Shown piece by piece: positions 25,614 through 33,302 of a stretch of DNA of 64,000 nt. Position 1 is the first letter of the stretch, and each line of letters starts with the position of its first letter. The translations under genes and the position numbers were made by a program. The notes beneath the pieces were generated by a model. The model was given only the letters and a program-made list of their open reading frames with translations. It did not search any database and was not told the DNA's origin. The stretch covers positions 1 to 64,000 of the forward strand of contig NZ_RKHX01000003.1 of NCBI RefSeq assembly GCF_003755175.1, given 5' to 3'. Source of the stretch: Cellulomonas sp. PhB150 (GTDB taxonomy: Bacteria > Actinomycetota > Actinomycetes > Actinomycetales > Cellulomonadaceae).

Positions 25614-25943
25614 TCAGGCCTGCGTGTCCACGTAGACGGCGACGTCGCCGCGGTGGGGGCGCAGCGCGTCGAGGGCCGCGACGTGGCGCCTGCTGCGGGT
25701 GATCGCCTCGATCGTCGCGCGCGCCACCTGCGTCTGCCGGTCGAGGAGCGCGGTCGCACGCACGACCAGGTCGGCCGGCAGCGGGCCGAGGCCGGTGGGC
25801 GGCACCCAGGCGGCCAGACGGGCGACCTCGTCGGCCGCCGGCAGGTGCGCGGCCCTCAGCGCCTCCTCGACCCAGGCCACGTCCAGCTCGAGCGCGTCGA
25901 GCGCGCCGCGCCAGGACGCGTCCCAGTCCTGCCCGTCGGGCAC
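25614..25943 (-). CDS. Small flagellar protein, FliT-like by position
   Basis: 109 residues from the GTG at 25941-25943, one nucleotide after the fliS stop. Predicted mostly helical (WRGALDALELDVAWVEEALRAAHL, VRATALLDRQTQVARATIEAITRSRRHVAAL). No family signature is recognised. In many species the gene after fliS is fliT, a FliD chaperone of about 100-120 helical residues, so a chaperone role is inferred from size, helix content and place only. It is the last gene of the fliD-fliS unit. Confidence 0.6.
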   Translation of the reverse strand: MPDGQDWDASWRGALDALELDVAWVEEALRAAHLPAADEVARLAAWVPPTGLGPLPADLVVRATALLDRQTQVARATIEAITRSRRHVAALDALRPHRGDVAVYVDTQA

Positions 25944-25944
25944 G

Positions 25945-26373
25945 TCAGCCCACGCCCAACAGGCCCGCACCGGGCGTGGCGGCGACGACCGGCGACGGGC
26001 TCGGCGCCGCACCGGCGAGCGCGGCCTCGTGCCACGCCTCGCGCAGCGGCTCGATGACGGCCCGGCACTCGGTGACCCGCTCGGGGTCCGCCCGCACGGC
26101 CGCGTCCACGAGCGCCGTGAACAGGTAGCGGTAGATCTCCATGAGCTGGGCACCGCCGTCCCACACGCGCTCGTCGAGGCTCGACATCAGCTCGGCCACG
26201 ATGTCCTGCGCGTGCTGGAGCTGGCTCGCACCGGCGGCCCGGTCGCCCGCGGCCAGTGCCTCGGCCGCACGGTCGACGTCGAGCAGCAGGCGGTCGTACA
26301 GCATCGTCAGCAGCCGGGCCGGGCCGACCGTGGCCACGGCGTCGGTGACGTAGCGGGAGCGTGCGTCGATCAT
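25945..26373 (-). CDS. fliS: Flagellin chaperone FliS
   Basis: 142 residues. The FliS signature is clear: ARSRYVTDAVATVGPARLLTMLYDRLLLDVDRAAEAL, then HAQDIVAELMSSLDERVWDGGAQLMEIYRYLFTALVDAA. It binds the C-terminal helix of FliC in the cytoplasm to prevent premature polymerisation and delivers it to FlhA. An additional Ala/Pro-rich tail of about 20 residues follows the four-helix core. The gene follows fliD by 16 bp. Confidence 0.96.
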   Translation of the reverse strand: MIDARSRYVTDAVATVGPARLLTMLYDRLLLDVDRAAEALAAGDRAAGASQLQHAQDIVAELMSSLDERVWDGGAQLMEIYRYLFTALVDAAVRADPERVTECRAVIEPLREAWHEAALAGAAPSPSPVVAATPGAGLLGVG

Positions 26374-26389
26374 GGCGGTTCCTTACCGG

Positions 26390-27745
26390 TCAGCTGGAGG
26401 AGGTCGACAACGACGCGAGCTGGCTCGACAGCCAGCTCGACTGCGACTGCAGGCCCGAGAGGGTGACCTCGAGGGCGGAGTACGTGCGCTGCAGCGACTC
26501 CCGCCGCAGCGCGAGGCGGACGTCCCAGTTCGCGATCTGGTCGCCCATGTCCGAGACGAGCGTCTGCTGCCCGGCGATCTGCAGCGTGAGCGAGCCGTCG
26601 ACCTTGTCCGACGTGCGGGTCGCGACGTCCGCGACGCGCTGGGCGAGACCCGAGACGACCTTCTGCACCTTCGCGGGGTCCGCGGCGAGCGCGGCCTCGA
26701 AGGTCGTCTGGTCGAAGGTGAAGGTGCCGTCGCGCCCGACGACGATCCCCACGGTCGAGGGCGAGATGCCGTCGACCGGGTAGGAGGCCGCCTGCTGGAG
26801 GCGCTGCTGCAGGTCCCGCGTGGCGCTCTCGCCGGCGAACAGCCCGCCCGAGACGACCGTGCGCCCGTCGGTGTCGGTCGTCGTGGTGGCCGTGGTGCGG
26901 GAGGTGATCTCGGAGAGCACCACGCCGAGCGAGCCGACGAGGCCCGACGCGAGCGCGGTGACCGCCGAGGTGTCGCGGCCGACGGTGAGCGTGACCGGCG
27001 CAGCCTCGACCGCGGAGACCGAGATCGAGACCCCGGTCAGGACGTCGGCGAACGTGTTGGTCGAGGACGTCACCTGCTGGGCGCCCGACGTGCCGGCCCA
27101 CAGCGTGATGGCCGCGTCGCCCGCAGCGCGCAGGGAGGTGGTCGTGAGGGGCGGCTGCCCGTCCGCGACGTCGGCAGCCTTGCCGGCGAGCAGCTCGAAG
27201 GCGTTCGCGGCGCCGGGCGCGGTGCCGGTCAGCTGGAGGCGGGTCGTCCCGTTCGCGGTCACGACCGCCGCGGAGACCCCGGCGCCCGACGCGGAGATGT
27301 TCTTCGCGAGGTCCGCGGCGCTCTCGCCGACCGCGACCTCGGTGGTGGTGCCGTCGGGGCGGCGCAGCGTGAGCGTCGTGGCGCCCCCGAGGCCGGCGAC
27401 GAGGTCGTCGTAGGAGGCGAGCGAGACCTGGCTCGTCGCGACCTCGTCGACCGTGAAGCTGAGGGCCGCGGCGGTCGCGCCGGCGGACGTCGTCGCCGTC
27501 ACCGAGGACGCCGACGAGGTCGCCTTCGCGACCTGCCACGACGACGCGGTCGCGGCCTTGGTCGCGGCGTCCGCGAGCGAGGACACCTTAGTGTTCAGCG
27601 CCTGCAGCGCGGTCACGAGCGAGGTCGTCGCCGTCTGCTTCGTCTTGAGCAGGGTCTGCGGTCCCGACTCGACCTGCATGAGCTGGTTGATGAGGCTCGT
27701 GGTGTCGAGGCCGCTGACCAGCCCGTCGATGCCCAGGGTCGCCAT
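26390..27745 (-). CDS. fliD: Flagellar filament cap protein FliD
   Basis: 451 residues from the ATG at 27743-27745, with GGAGGGG just upstream. The N-terminal signature MATLGIDGLVSGLDTTSLINQLMQVESGPQTLLKTKQTATTSLVTALQALNTKV matches the FliD_N domain. The C-terminal FliD_C region (PVDGISPSTVGIVVGRDGTFTFDQTTFEAALAADPAKVQKVVSGLAQRV) and terminal coiled coil (LRRESLQRTYSALEVTLSGLQSQSSWLSSQLASL) are present. It caps the filament and folds exported flagellin. No sigma-28-like motif was found in the 154 bp to fliC. That gap has only short GC palindromes (27782-27795 and 27882-27894), so fliD may be read through from fliC or have another promoter. Confidence 0.95.
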   Translation of the reverse strand: MATLGIDGLVSGLDTTSLINQLMQVESGPQTLLKTKQTATTSLVTALQALNTKVSSLADAATKAATASSWQVAKATSSASSVTATTSAGATAAALSFTVDEVATSQVSLASYDDLVAGLGGATTLTLRRPDGTTTEVAVGESAADLAKNISASGAGVSAAVVTANGTTRLQLTGTAPGAANAFELLAGKAADVADGQPPLTTTSLRAAGDAAITLWAGTSGAQQVTSSTNTFADVLTGVSISVSAVEAAPVTLTVGRDTSAVTALASGLVGSLGVVLSEITSRTTATTTTDTDGRTVVSGGLFAGESATRDLQQRLQQAASYPVDGISPSTVGIVVGRDGTFTFDQTTFEAALAADPAKVQKVVSGLAQRVADVATRTSDKVDGSLTLQIAGQQTLVSDMGDQIANWDVRLALRRESLQRTYSALEVTLSGLQSQSSWLSSQLASLSTSSS

Positions 27746-27899
27746 GGCCCCTCCGTCCGTGTGTGGGAGCGCCCGGGGCGGCCGACGATCGTCGGGCCGC
27801 CACCGGGCGGTCGTGCCGACCCCGGCCCCGGGCCGCACACCTGGTCGAGGTGGTGCGGTCCGGGGCGGGGTCGTGGTGCGAGCGGCTCAGCCGCGTCGA

Positions 27900-29060
27900 T
27901 CACCGCAGGAGCGAGAGCACGCCCTGGGGGATCTGGTTGGCCTGCGCGAGCATCGCGGTGCCGGCCTGCGACAGGATCTGGGCCCGCGTGAACGAGACCA
28001 TCTCCGACGCCATGTCCGTGTCGCGGATGCGGGACTCCGACGCGGACAGGTTCTCCACCGCGACGTTGACGTTCTTGATCGTGTGCTCGAACCGGTTCTG
28101 CAGGGCACCGAGCCCGGCACGAGCCGTCGAGACCGACTTGATCTGGGCGTCGATGCGCGTGATCGAGTTCTGCGCGTTCGCGGCGGAGCTGAAGTCCAGG
28201 CCCGTCGTGCCCGTGACGGCGGCGCTGGTGCCGACGCCGGTGCCCGAGCTCGCGTCCGTGCCGGCCGTGGCGCCACCGACGACGGTGCCACCGTTCTTGG
28301 CCTGGACGACGAGCTTGTTGTCCTTGTCCACCGACGCCGTGAGGTCGGCCGAGAAGGCGCTGTCGGAGTTGAGCTTGTCGGCCAGCTGCTGGACCGTCTT
28401 GATGTCGCCCGCGGTGCCGACCGACGCCGTGGTGACGGTCTTGGTGGCGCCCGGGGTCGTGATGCTGAACGACTGCGCACCCGCGACGAGCGTCGGGGTG
28501 TCGACCGAGAGGGTCGTGCCCGAGGCCGCGGCGCCGAGCGAGTCGGCGATCGCCTTGACGTTGGCGCCGGACAGGTCGACCGAGATCTGGCTGTCCGCGT
28601 TGCCGTCCGCGCCGACCTGGAACTTGAGCGTCCCGGCCGAGCCGTCGAGCAGCTTGGTGCCGTTGAAGTTGGTGGACTTCGAGATGCGGTCGAGCTCGGA
28701 GACGAGGCTGTCCGACTCCGTCTTGATGTTGGCGCGCGCCTCGGTGTTGTTCGAGTCGTTACCGGCCTGGACGGCCAGGTCACGCACACGCTGCAGGATG
28801 GAGTGGACCTCGGTGAGCGCGCCTTCCGCGGTCTGCACGACGGAGATGCCGTCCTGCGCGTTGCGGGCGGCGACCTTCAGCCCGCCGACCTGCGAGCGCA
28901 GGCCCTCGGAGATGGCCAGACCGGCGGCGTCGTCGGCCGCACGGTTGATCCGGAAGCCGGACGAGAGCTTCTCGAGCGACTTGCTCAGGTCGTTCTGCGT
29001 GTTGGACAGGTTGCGGTACGAGTTCACGGCCGCGATGTTCTGGTTGATCGAGAGACCCAT
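27900..29060 (-). CDS. fliC: Flagellin FliC
   Basis: 386 residues. Both terminal D0/D1 regions are canonical: MGLSINQNIAAVNSYRNLSNTQNDLSKSLEKLSSGFRINRAADDAAGLAI at the start and RIRDTDMASEMVSFTRAQILSQAGTAMLAQANQIPQGVLSLLR at the end. The central about 150 residues are Thr/Ala/Gly/Val-rich surface domain. It is the only flagellin gene in the window. It has a strong ribosome site, CAAGGAGG, which also fits a CsrA site, and a sigma-28-like promoter at 29116-29145. FliS, FliD, CsrA and FliW are all encoded nearby. A 6-bp palindrome (27882-27894) at its stop codon could be a weak terminator. Confidence 0.97.
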   Translation of the reverse strand: MGLSINQNIAAVNSYRNLSNTQNDLSKSLEKLSSGFRINRAADDAAGLAISEGLRSQVGGLKVAARNAQDGISVVQTAEGALTEVHSILQRVRDLAVQAGNDSNNTEARANIKTESDSLVSELDRISKSTNFNGTKLLDGSAGTLKFQVGADGNADSQISVDLSGANVKAIADSLGAAASGTTLSVDTPTLVAGAQSFSITTPGATKTVTTASVGTAGDIKTVQQLADKLNSDSAFSADLTASVDKDNKLVVQAKNGGTVVGGATAGTDASSGTGVGTSAAVTGTTGLDFSSAANAQNSITRIDAQIKSVSTARAGLGALQNRFEHTIKNVNVAVENLSASESRIRDTDMASEMVSFTRAQILSQAGTAMLAQANQIPQGVLSLLR

Positions 29061-29069
29061 CGTTCTCTT

Positions 29070-29107
29070 CCTCCTTGAGTCGGGTCAGGAAAGCCCATCC
29101 GTGGGCT
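29070..29107 (-). promoter_or_regulatory. fliC mRNA leader with two candidate CsrA sites
   Basis: Minus-strand leader: hairpin 29092-29107 with a perfect 6-bp stem (AGCCCA/TGGGCT) and tetraloop CGGA, then 14 nt later CAAGGAGG (29070-29077), which is the Shine-Dalgarno. The two GGA triplets are 26 nt apart. CsrA is known to bind GGA in hairpin loops plus a second GGA over the ribosome site. The hairpin would sit at the very 5' end of the transcript predicted from the promoter at 29116-29145. Confidence 0.6.
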
Positions 29108-29115
29108 ACCTCCCT

Positions 29116-29145
29116 CCCATCGACCGCACCCCGGGGGGTGTGAGG
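29116..29145 (-). promoter_or_regulatory. Sigma-28-like promoter of fliC
   Basis: Minus strand: CCTCACACC (29137-29145), 13 nt, TCGATGGG (29116-29123). Spacing is identical to the other copies. The predicted start near 29109 gives a leader of about 50 nt that begins with the CGGA hairpin. Confidence 0.72.
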
Positions 29146-29164
29146 AGTTCTGCGGACGGATCTG

Positions 29165-30037
29165 TCAGGCGAGCACCTGACGCGAGACGGCGTCCTCGTC
29201 GGAGACCGCGGGCTCCGGCACGTAGGACAGGCGATCGCTCGTGCGTTGCGCGCTGAGCGCGGCTCGCGAGGCGATCGAGGCGAAGTACGTCTGCCGGCGC
29301 CGCTCGGCCACGCCGTCGGGCCGCTCCGCCACCGGGACCAGGGTGGGCTCGAAGTGGGTGTTGAGCCCGTCGCGCAGCATCGCGAGCGCCTCGGTCCGCA
29401 GCTGGCTGATCCGCGACTGCGTCACGCCGAGGTCCTCGGCCAGGTCCGCGACGGACCGGTCCTCGAGGAAGATCGCCCGGACGACGACCTGCAGACGCTC
29501 GGGCAGCGTGTCGACGGCGGCGCGCAGCCAGTGCACGCGCTCGGACGCGAGGACCGCCTCCTCCGGCGTGCTCGTGCCGTCGATGATCATGTCCGCGATG
29601 ACGCCCTCGCTCGCGTCGATGCTGAGCACCCGCCTGTCCGCGTCGGCGCGGATCTGGTCGACTGCGCGCACCTCGACGCCGAGCGCGGTCGCGATCTCGT
29701 CGCGCGTCGCGGGACGCCCCAGCGCGGCGGCGAGCTGCTCGGTCGTGGCGGCGAGCTCCCGCACCCGGGTGCGGGAGCCCCGGGTCGCCCAGTCCATCGA
29801 GCGGAGCTCGTCGAGCAGCGCCCCACGGATCCGCAGCGACGCGTACCGCGCGAACGGGACGCCCGTCGACGGGTCGTACGACCGCGCCGCGAGGACGAGC
29901 GCGAGGCTGCCGGCGGACGCCAGGTCGTCGCGCGCCACGGTCGGCGGGACCCGACGCAGGAGCTCGGAGACGGCGTACCCGACGAGGGCCAGGTTGCTGA
30001 CGACGAGGTCGTCGACGGAGGTCGGAGCGGTGTTCAC
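29165..30037 (-). CDS. fliA: FliA/WhiG-type sigma-28 factor
   Basis: 290 residues from a GTG at 30035-30037, with no strong ribosome site visible. Region 2 (LASAGSLALVLAARSYDPSTGVPFARYASLRIRGALLDELRSMDWATRGSRTRVRELA) and region 3 (LGRPATRDEIATALGVEVRAVDQIR) fit FliA/WhiG, and region 4 (LPERLQVVVRAIFLEDRSVADLAEDLGVTQSRISQLRTEALAMLRD) has the helix-turn-helix. A C-terminal tail of about 70 residues after region 4 is longer than usual for a family of about 240-265. It presumably drives the CCTCACACC-N13-CCGATGGG promoters in this cluster. No FlgM anti-sigma gene is seen in the window. The 427-bp upstream region is packed with operator-like palindromes. Confidence 0.95.
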   Translation of the reverse strand: MNTAPTSVDDLVVSNLALVGYAVSELLRRVPPTVARDDLASAGSLALVLAARSYDPSTGVPFARYASLRIRGALLDELRSMDWATRGSRTRVRELAATTEQLAAALGRPATRDEIATALGVEVRAVDQIRADADRRVLSIDASEGVIADMIIDGTSTPEEAVLASERVHWLRAAVDTLPERLQVVVRAIFLEDRSVADLAEDLGVTQSRISQLRTEALAMLRDGLNTHFEPTLVPVAERPDGVAERRRQTYFASIASRAALSAQRTSDRLSYVPEPAVSDEDAVSRQVLA

Positions 30038-30075
30038 AGGATGTCGCTCGGCGCTTCGGCACGCTGGCTTGAGCG

Positions 30076-30139
30076 AACTTTCCGAAGAAAGTTGTGAGCG
30101 CTCACAGCATCATCGAAGCGTTTCGAGGACCTTGGTCCT
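30076..30139. promoter_or_regulatory. Array of four inverted repeats upstream of fliA
   Basis: AACTTTC-N4-GAAAGTT (30076-30093), TGTGAGCGCTCACA (30093-30106, perfect 14-mer), TCGAA-N4-TTCGA (30113-30126) and AGGACC-TT-GGTCCT (30126-30139). All are exact palindromes in their arms. The second resembles LacI/GalR-family operators with a central CG (the ideal lac operator contains the same 14 bases). Bound factors unknown. Confidence 0.6.
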
Positions 30140-30210
30140 AGATTTCGACGATTTACCAGGGCCATCGTTCTCGTGGACACCCTTGGGTGCCACCACCCCA
30201 GCCGTTAGAG

Positions 30211-30226
30211 TGTGACATACCTCACA
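30211..30226. promoter_or_regulatory. Perfect CRP/GlxR-type binding site
   Basis: TGTGACATACCTCACA fits both the CRP consensus TGTGA-N6-TCACA and the actinobacterial GlxR/Rv3676 form TGTGA-N2-TA-N2-TCACA without mismatch. It lies 174 bp from fliA and 239 bp from flgN. cAMP-dependent control of flagellar genes is inferred. Confidence 0.65.
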
Positions 30227-30362
30227 TTGGAGTGGACGCGCTCCCACGAACGAAACCGTTCTCTTGAACGTTCGTCCAGTTCAGGGGCCCACCCGCAGAG
30301 CGGCCCGGTCTAGCCATCGGAGCCGCACCACGCCAGAATGCCCCGGACGCTCCACCCGGATG

Positions 30363-30392
30363 CTTCAGCACTGCCGAGCGCCTGCCGATAGT
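30363..30392 (+). promoter_or_regulatory. Candidate sigma-28-like promoter of flgN-flgK-flgL-fliW
   Basis: CTTCAGCAC (30363-30371), 13 nt, CCGATAGT (30385-30392), preceded by G, so the -10 reads GCCGATAG, close to the classical GCCGATAA. The -35-like block matches CCTCACACC at only five of nine positions. The predicted leader to flgN is about 65 nt. Confidence 0.45.
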
Positions 30393-30464
30393 CCAGGGCG
30401 GACGCGAGCCGGTGAACCTGCTGCCTGGTCCACGACGGCCCGCGACGGACGACAGGAGGAAACG

Positions 30465-30944
30465 ATGGCCTACAACAGGCTGTCCGAGGTGCTGTGGCAC
30501 GAGCGGAACCTGCTCGAGCTGCTGCTCTTCAAGCTCGAGGAGGAGCAGCTGCTCCTCACGAGCGGCAAGACCCGATGGCTCGCCCACGCGACCCGCGAGG
30601 TCGAGACCGTGCTCTCGCAGATCCGCGACGCCGAGCTGGGTCGCGCCGTCGAGGCGACGACCGTGAGCGCCGAGCTCGGCCTGCCCGAGGGCGCGAGCCT
30701 GGCCGACCTGGCCGACCGCGCCCCCGAGCCCTGGTCGGACCTGCTCCGCGCGCACCGCGAGGCGTTCGCCTCGCTCACCACCCAGATCTCCCAGCTCGCC
30801 GACGGCAACCGCGAGCTCCTCGCGATGTCGCACCGCGCGACCCAGGAGACCCTGGCGTCCCTGCACGACGTGCACACGTACGACGGCAGCGGCCAGAGCG
30901 CGGCCACCGAGCCCGCCGCCCGCCTCGTCGACCGCACGCTCTGA
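30465..30944 (+). CDS. flgN: FlgN-family flagellar export chaperone
   Basis: 159 residues from the ATG at 30465, with AGGAGG 7-8 nt upstream. Helical throughout (LSEVLWHERNLLELLLFKLEEEQLLLTSGKTRWLAHATREVETVLSQIRDAEL), matching the FlgN pattern of a long coiled coil with a conserved Glu/Leu-rich first helix. FlgN binds FlgK and FlgL and delivers them to the export gate, and both genes follow directly. An in-frame upstream extension to 30264 has no ribosome site and no resemblance, so it is rejected. Confidence 0.88.
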   Translation: MAYNRLSEVLWHERNLLELLLFKLEEEQLLLTSGKTRWLAHATREVETVLSQIRDAELGRAVEATTVSAELGLPEGASLADLADRAPEPWSDLLRAHREAFASLTTQISQLADGNRELLAMSHRATQETLASLHDVHTYDGSGQSAATEPAARLVDRTL

Positions 30945-30981
30945 CGCCCGCACGACTGACACCCGTAGGAGGACGATCCAC

Positions 30982-32415
30982 GTGAGCACCTTTTCCGGGC
31001 TCGGCACCGCGCTGAGCTCGCTGGTCGCCCAGCGGCAGGCGCTCGAGGTCTCGGGTCAGAACATCGCCAACGCCAACACCGTCGGCTACACCCGGCAGCG
31101 CGCGACGCTGTCGTCGCTTCCCGCCGCGCAGGTGCCGTCGATGTTCTCGACGACGACCGGCACCGGCCAGGGCACCCGCGTCGGCAGCATCGACCGCCTC
31201 GGTGACATCTTCCTCGACGCCAAGGTGCGCACCAGCACGTCCAGCTCGGCGTACCTGGCGGCCCGCGCCGACGCCCTCGTCCAGCTCGAGCAGGGTGTCG
31301 GCGAGCCCGCCTCCACGGGCCTCGCGTCGCAGCTGTCGACCATGTGGGCCGCGTGGCACGACGTGGCGAACTCACCCGACAAGGCGTCGTCGCGGGCCGT
31401 CCTGCTCGAGGACGCCAAGGCCGTCGCCGACCGCCTCGGCACCCTGTACACGGCCGCGCAGACGCAGTGGACCCAGACCCGCTCGACCGCGGTCGCGCTC
31501 GTCGACCAGGTGAACACGGCCGCGGCCGGCGTCGCCGACCTCAACGCGCGCATCCTGGAGATCACCAACGCGGGCGGCACCGCCCACGAGCTGACCGACC
31601 AGCGCGACCTGCTCGCGACCCAGCTCTCCAGCCTCGTCGGCGCGTCGACCGAGCTACGCGCCGACGGCCGCCTCGACGTGTTCGTCGCGGGCAACGCGCT
31701 CGTCTCCGGCAACCGCTCGTCGGCCCTCGCGGTCACGGGCGCCACGTCGTTCGACCAGGTCACCACGACGCCGGCCACGGCGGTCTCCGTCGTGTGGGCC
31801 GACCGCCCCGCGCAGAACGTCGGGCTCGACGGCGGCCGCGTCGCCGGCCTGCTCTCGGTGCTCGCCCCGGCCGAGGCCGACGGCACGGGCGGCGTCCTGG
31901 CCCAGGCCGCCGCCGGCTACGACACCTTCGCCCAGACGCTCGCCACGCAGGTGAACGCCCTGCACGGCACGGCGCTCACGACGAGCGGCACGGCGGGCGG
32001 CGACTTCTTCGCCTTCACCGCCGGCCGCCCCGCCGCGCTCGGCCTGCACGTCGCGGTCACCGACCCCGCGGGCATCGCGGTCGCGGCCCCGGGCGCGGGC
32101 GCGCTCGACAGCTCGGTCGCCGACGCGATCGCGTCGCTCGCGGGCAGGAACGACGGCCCCGACGCGGCGTGGAACCACCTCGTCGTCGACCTCGGCGTGC
32201 GCACGGCCAGCGCGCAGGCGCGGGCCGGCGTGGCAGAGTCGGCCCGCGCGAGCGCCGCAGGCCAGCAGCTGGCCCAGGCGAGCGTCGACACCGACGAGGA
32301 GACCGTCAACATGCTGGCGTTCCAGCGCGCCTACGAGGGCGCGGCCCGGGTGCTCTCGGCGATCGACGAGATGCTCGACACGCTCATCAACCGCACCGGC
32401 CTGGTCGGAAGGTAG
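30982..32415 (+). CDS. flgK: Hook-associated protein 1 FlgK
   Basis: 477 residues from a GTG at 30982 with TAGGAGG upstream. The N-terminal signature is FSGLGTALSSLVAQRQALEVSGQNIANANTVGYTRQRATL, and the C-terminal is SVDTDEETVNMLAFQRAYEGAARVLSAIDEMLDTLINRTGLVG. The central part is Ala/Thr-rich. It forms the first junction layer between hook and filament. It follows flgN by 37 bp and precedes flgL by 8 bp. Confidence 0.96.
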   Translation: MSTFSGLGTALSSLVAQRQALEVSGQNIANANTVGYTRQRATLSSLPAAQVPSMFSTTTGTGQGTRVGSIDRLGDIFLDAKVRTSTSSSAYLAARADALVQLEQGVGEPASTGLASQLSTMWAAWHDVANSPDKASSRAVLLEDAKAVADRLGTLYTAAQTQWTQTRSTAVALVDQVNTAAAGVADLNARILEITNAGGTAHELTDQRDLLATQLSSLVGASTELRADGRLDVFVAGNALVSGNRSSALAVTGATSFDQVTTTPATAVSVVWADRPAQNVGLDGGRVAGLLSVLAPAEADGTGGVLAQAAAGYDTFAQTLATQVNALHGTALTTSGTAGGDFFAFTAGRPAALGLHVAVTDPAGIAVAAPGAGALDSSVADAIASLAGRNDGPDAAWNHLVVDLGVRTASAQARAGVAESARASAAGQQLAQASVDTDEETVNMLAFQRAYEGAARVLSAIDEMLDTLINRTGLVGR

Positions 32416-32423
32416 GAACCATC

Positions 32424-33302
32424 GTGATCCCCCGCGTGACGCACCAGACCATCCAGCACAGCACGCTGGCCAACCTGCAGGGCAGCCTGTCGGCGATGGC
32501 CGCGCTGCAGTCGAAGATGTCCAGCGGCAAGAACGTCTCGGTCCCGTCCGACGACCCCGCGGCCGCCTCGGACATGCTGCGCCTGCGCGGCGACCAGCGG
32601 GCGATCGGCCAGTACAAGCGCAACGCCTCGGACGCCGACTCCTGGCTCACGACGGTCGACACCGCGCTGACCGGCTCGCTCGCGACGCTCCGGCGGGCCC
32701 GCGACCTGACGATGCAGGGCGGCGACGGCGCGCTCGGCAGCACCTCGCGCGAGGCGCTCGCCACCGAGATCGACGGCCTGCGGGCCACGCTCCTCGGCCA
32801 GGCCAACACCACCTACGTGGGCCGGACGGTCTTCGCGGGCACGTCCGACGCCGGGGTCGCGTTCGACGCGTCGTACGCCTGGACCGGCACCGGGGCGAGC
32901 GTCGACCGCCGCGTCGGGGCCACGTCCACGGTCCGCGTCGACGCTGACGGCGCCGCGGTCTTCGGCACCGGCTCCGACTCGGTGTTCGCGCTCCTGGACG
33001 ACATCTCGGCCACCCTGCGCGCCGGGGGCGACCCCACGACGAAGCTCGACGCGATCGACACCCGGATGGACGCCATGCTCAGCCAGCTCTCGGGCGTCGG
33101 TGCCCGGCACAAGCAGGTGCTGGACACCCAGAGCGCGCTGCTGAGCAACGAGCTCGACGTGAAGTCGCACCTGTCCGGCATCGAGGACATCGACCTGGCC
33201 GAGGTGATCCTCGAGCTGCAGACGCAGGAGGTCGCCTACAACGGCGCGCTCGGTGCGGCCGCCAAGGTGCTGCAGCCGACGCTGCTGGACTTCCTGCGAT
33301 GA
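32424..33302 (+). CDS. flgL: Hook-associated protein 3 FlgL
   Basis: 292 residues from the GTG at 32424-32426 (ribosome site AGGTAGGA). The flagellin-like N-terminus THQTIQHSTLANLQGSLSAMAALQSKMSSGKNVSVPSDDPAAASDMLRLR and the C-terminus LSGIEDIDLAEVILELQTQEVAYNGALGAAAKVLQPTLLDFLR are diagnostic. It makes the second junction layer under the filament. The frame is open upstream through flgK, and that part is rejected. It overlaps fliW by 4 bp. Confidence 0.96.
   Translation: MIPRVTHQTIQHSTLANLQGSLSAMAALQSKMSSGKNVSVPSDDPAAASDMLRLRGDQRAIGQYKRNASDADSWLTTVDTALTGSLATLRRARDLTMQGGDGALGSTSREALATEIDGLRATLLGQANTTYVGRTVFAGTSDAGVAFDASYAWTGTGASVDRRVGATSTVRVDADGAAVFGTGSDSVFALLDDISATLRAGGDPTTKLDAIDTRMDAMLSQLSGVGARHKQVLDTQSALLSNELDVKSHLSGIEDIDLAEVILELQTQEVAYNGALGAAAKVLQPTLLDFLR

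Larger units (their letters stand above)
30038..30464. other. Divergent fliA/flgN control region, no gene
   Basis: 427 bp without a convincing coding frame and visibly lower in G+C than its flanks. From left to right it holds four abutting inverted repeats (30076-30139), a perfect CRP/GlxR-type site (30211-30226), an interrupted repeat ACGAACG...CGTTCGT (30246-30252/30269-30275) enclosing GAACG-N4-CGTTC and GAACGTTC, a candidate sigma-28 promoter (30363-30392), and the flgN ribosome site. It is the densest regulatory stretch of the window and presumably sets expression of the sigma factor and the hook-filament junction operon. Confidence 0.75.

Noticed and set aside
30221..30250. CCTCACATT at 30220-30228 as the -35 of a plus-strand sigma-28 promoter
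   Set aside because: At 13-nt distance there is TCCCACGA, with no CCGAT core; the bases belong to the CRP/GlxR-type palindrome.
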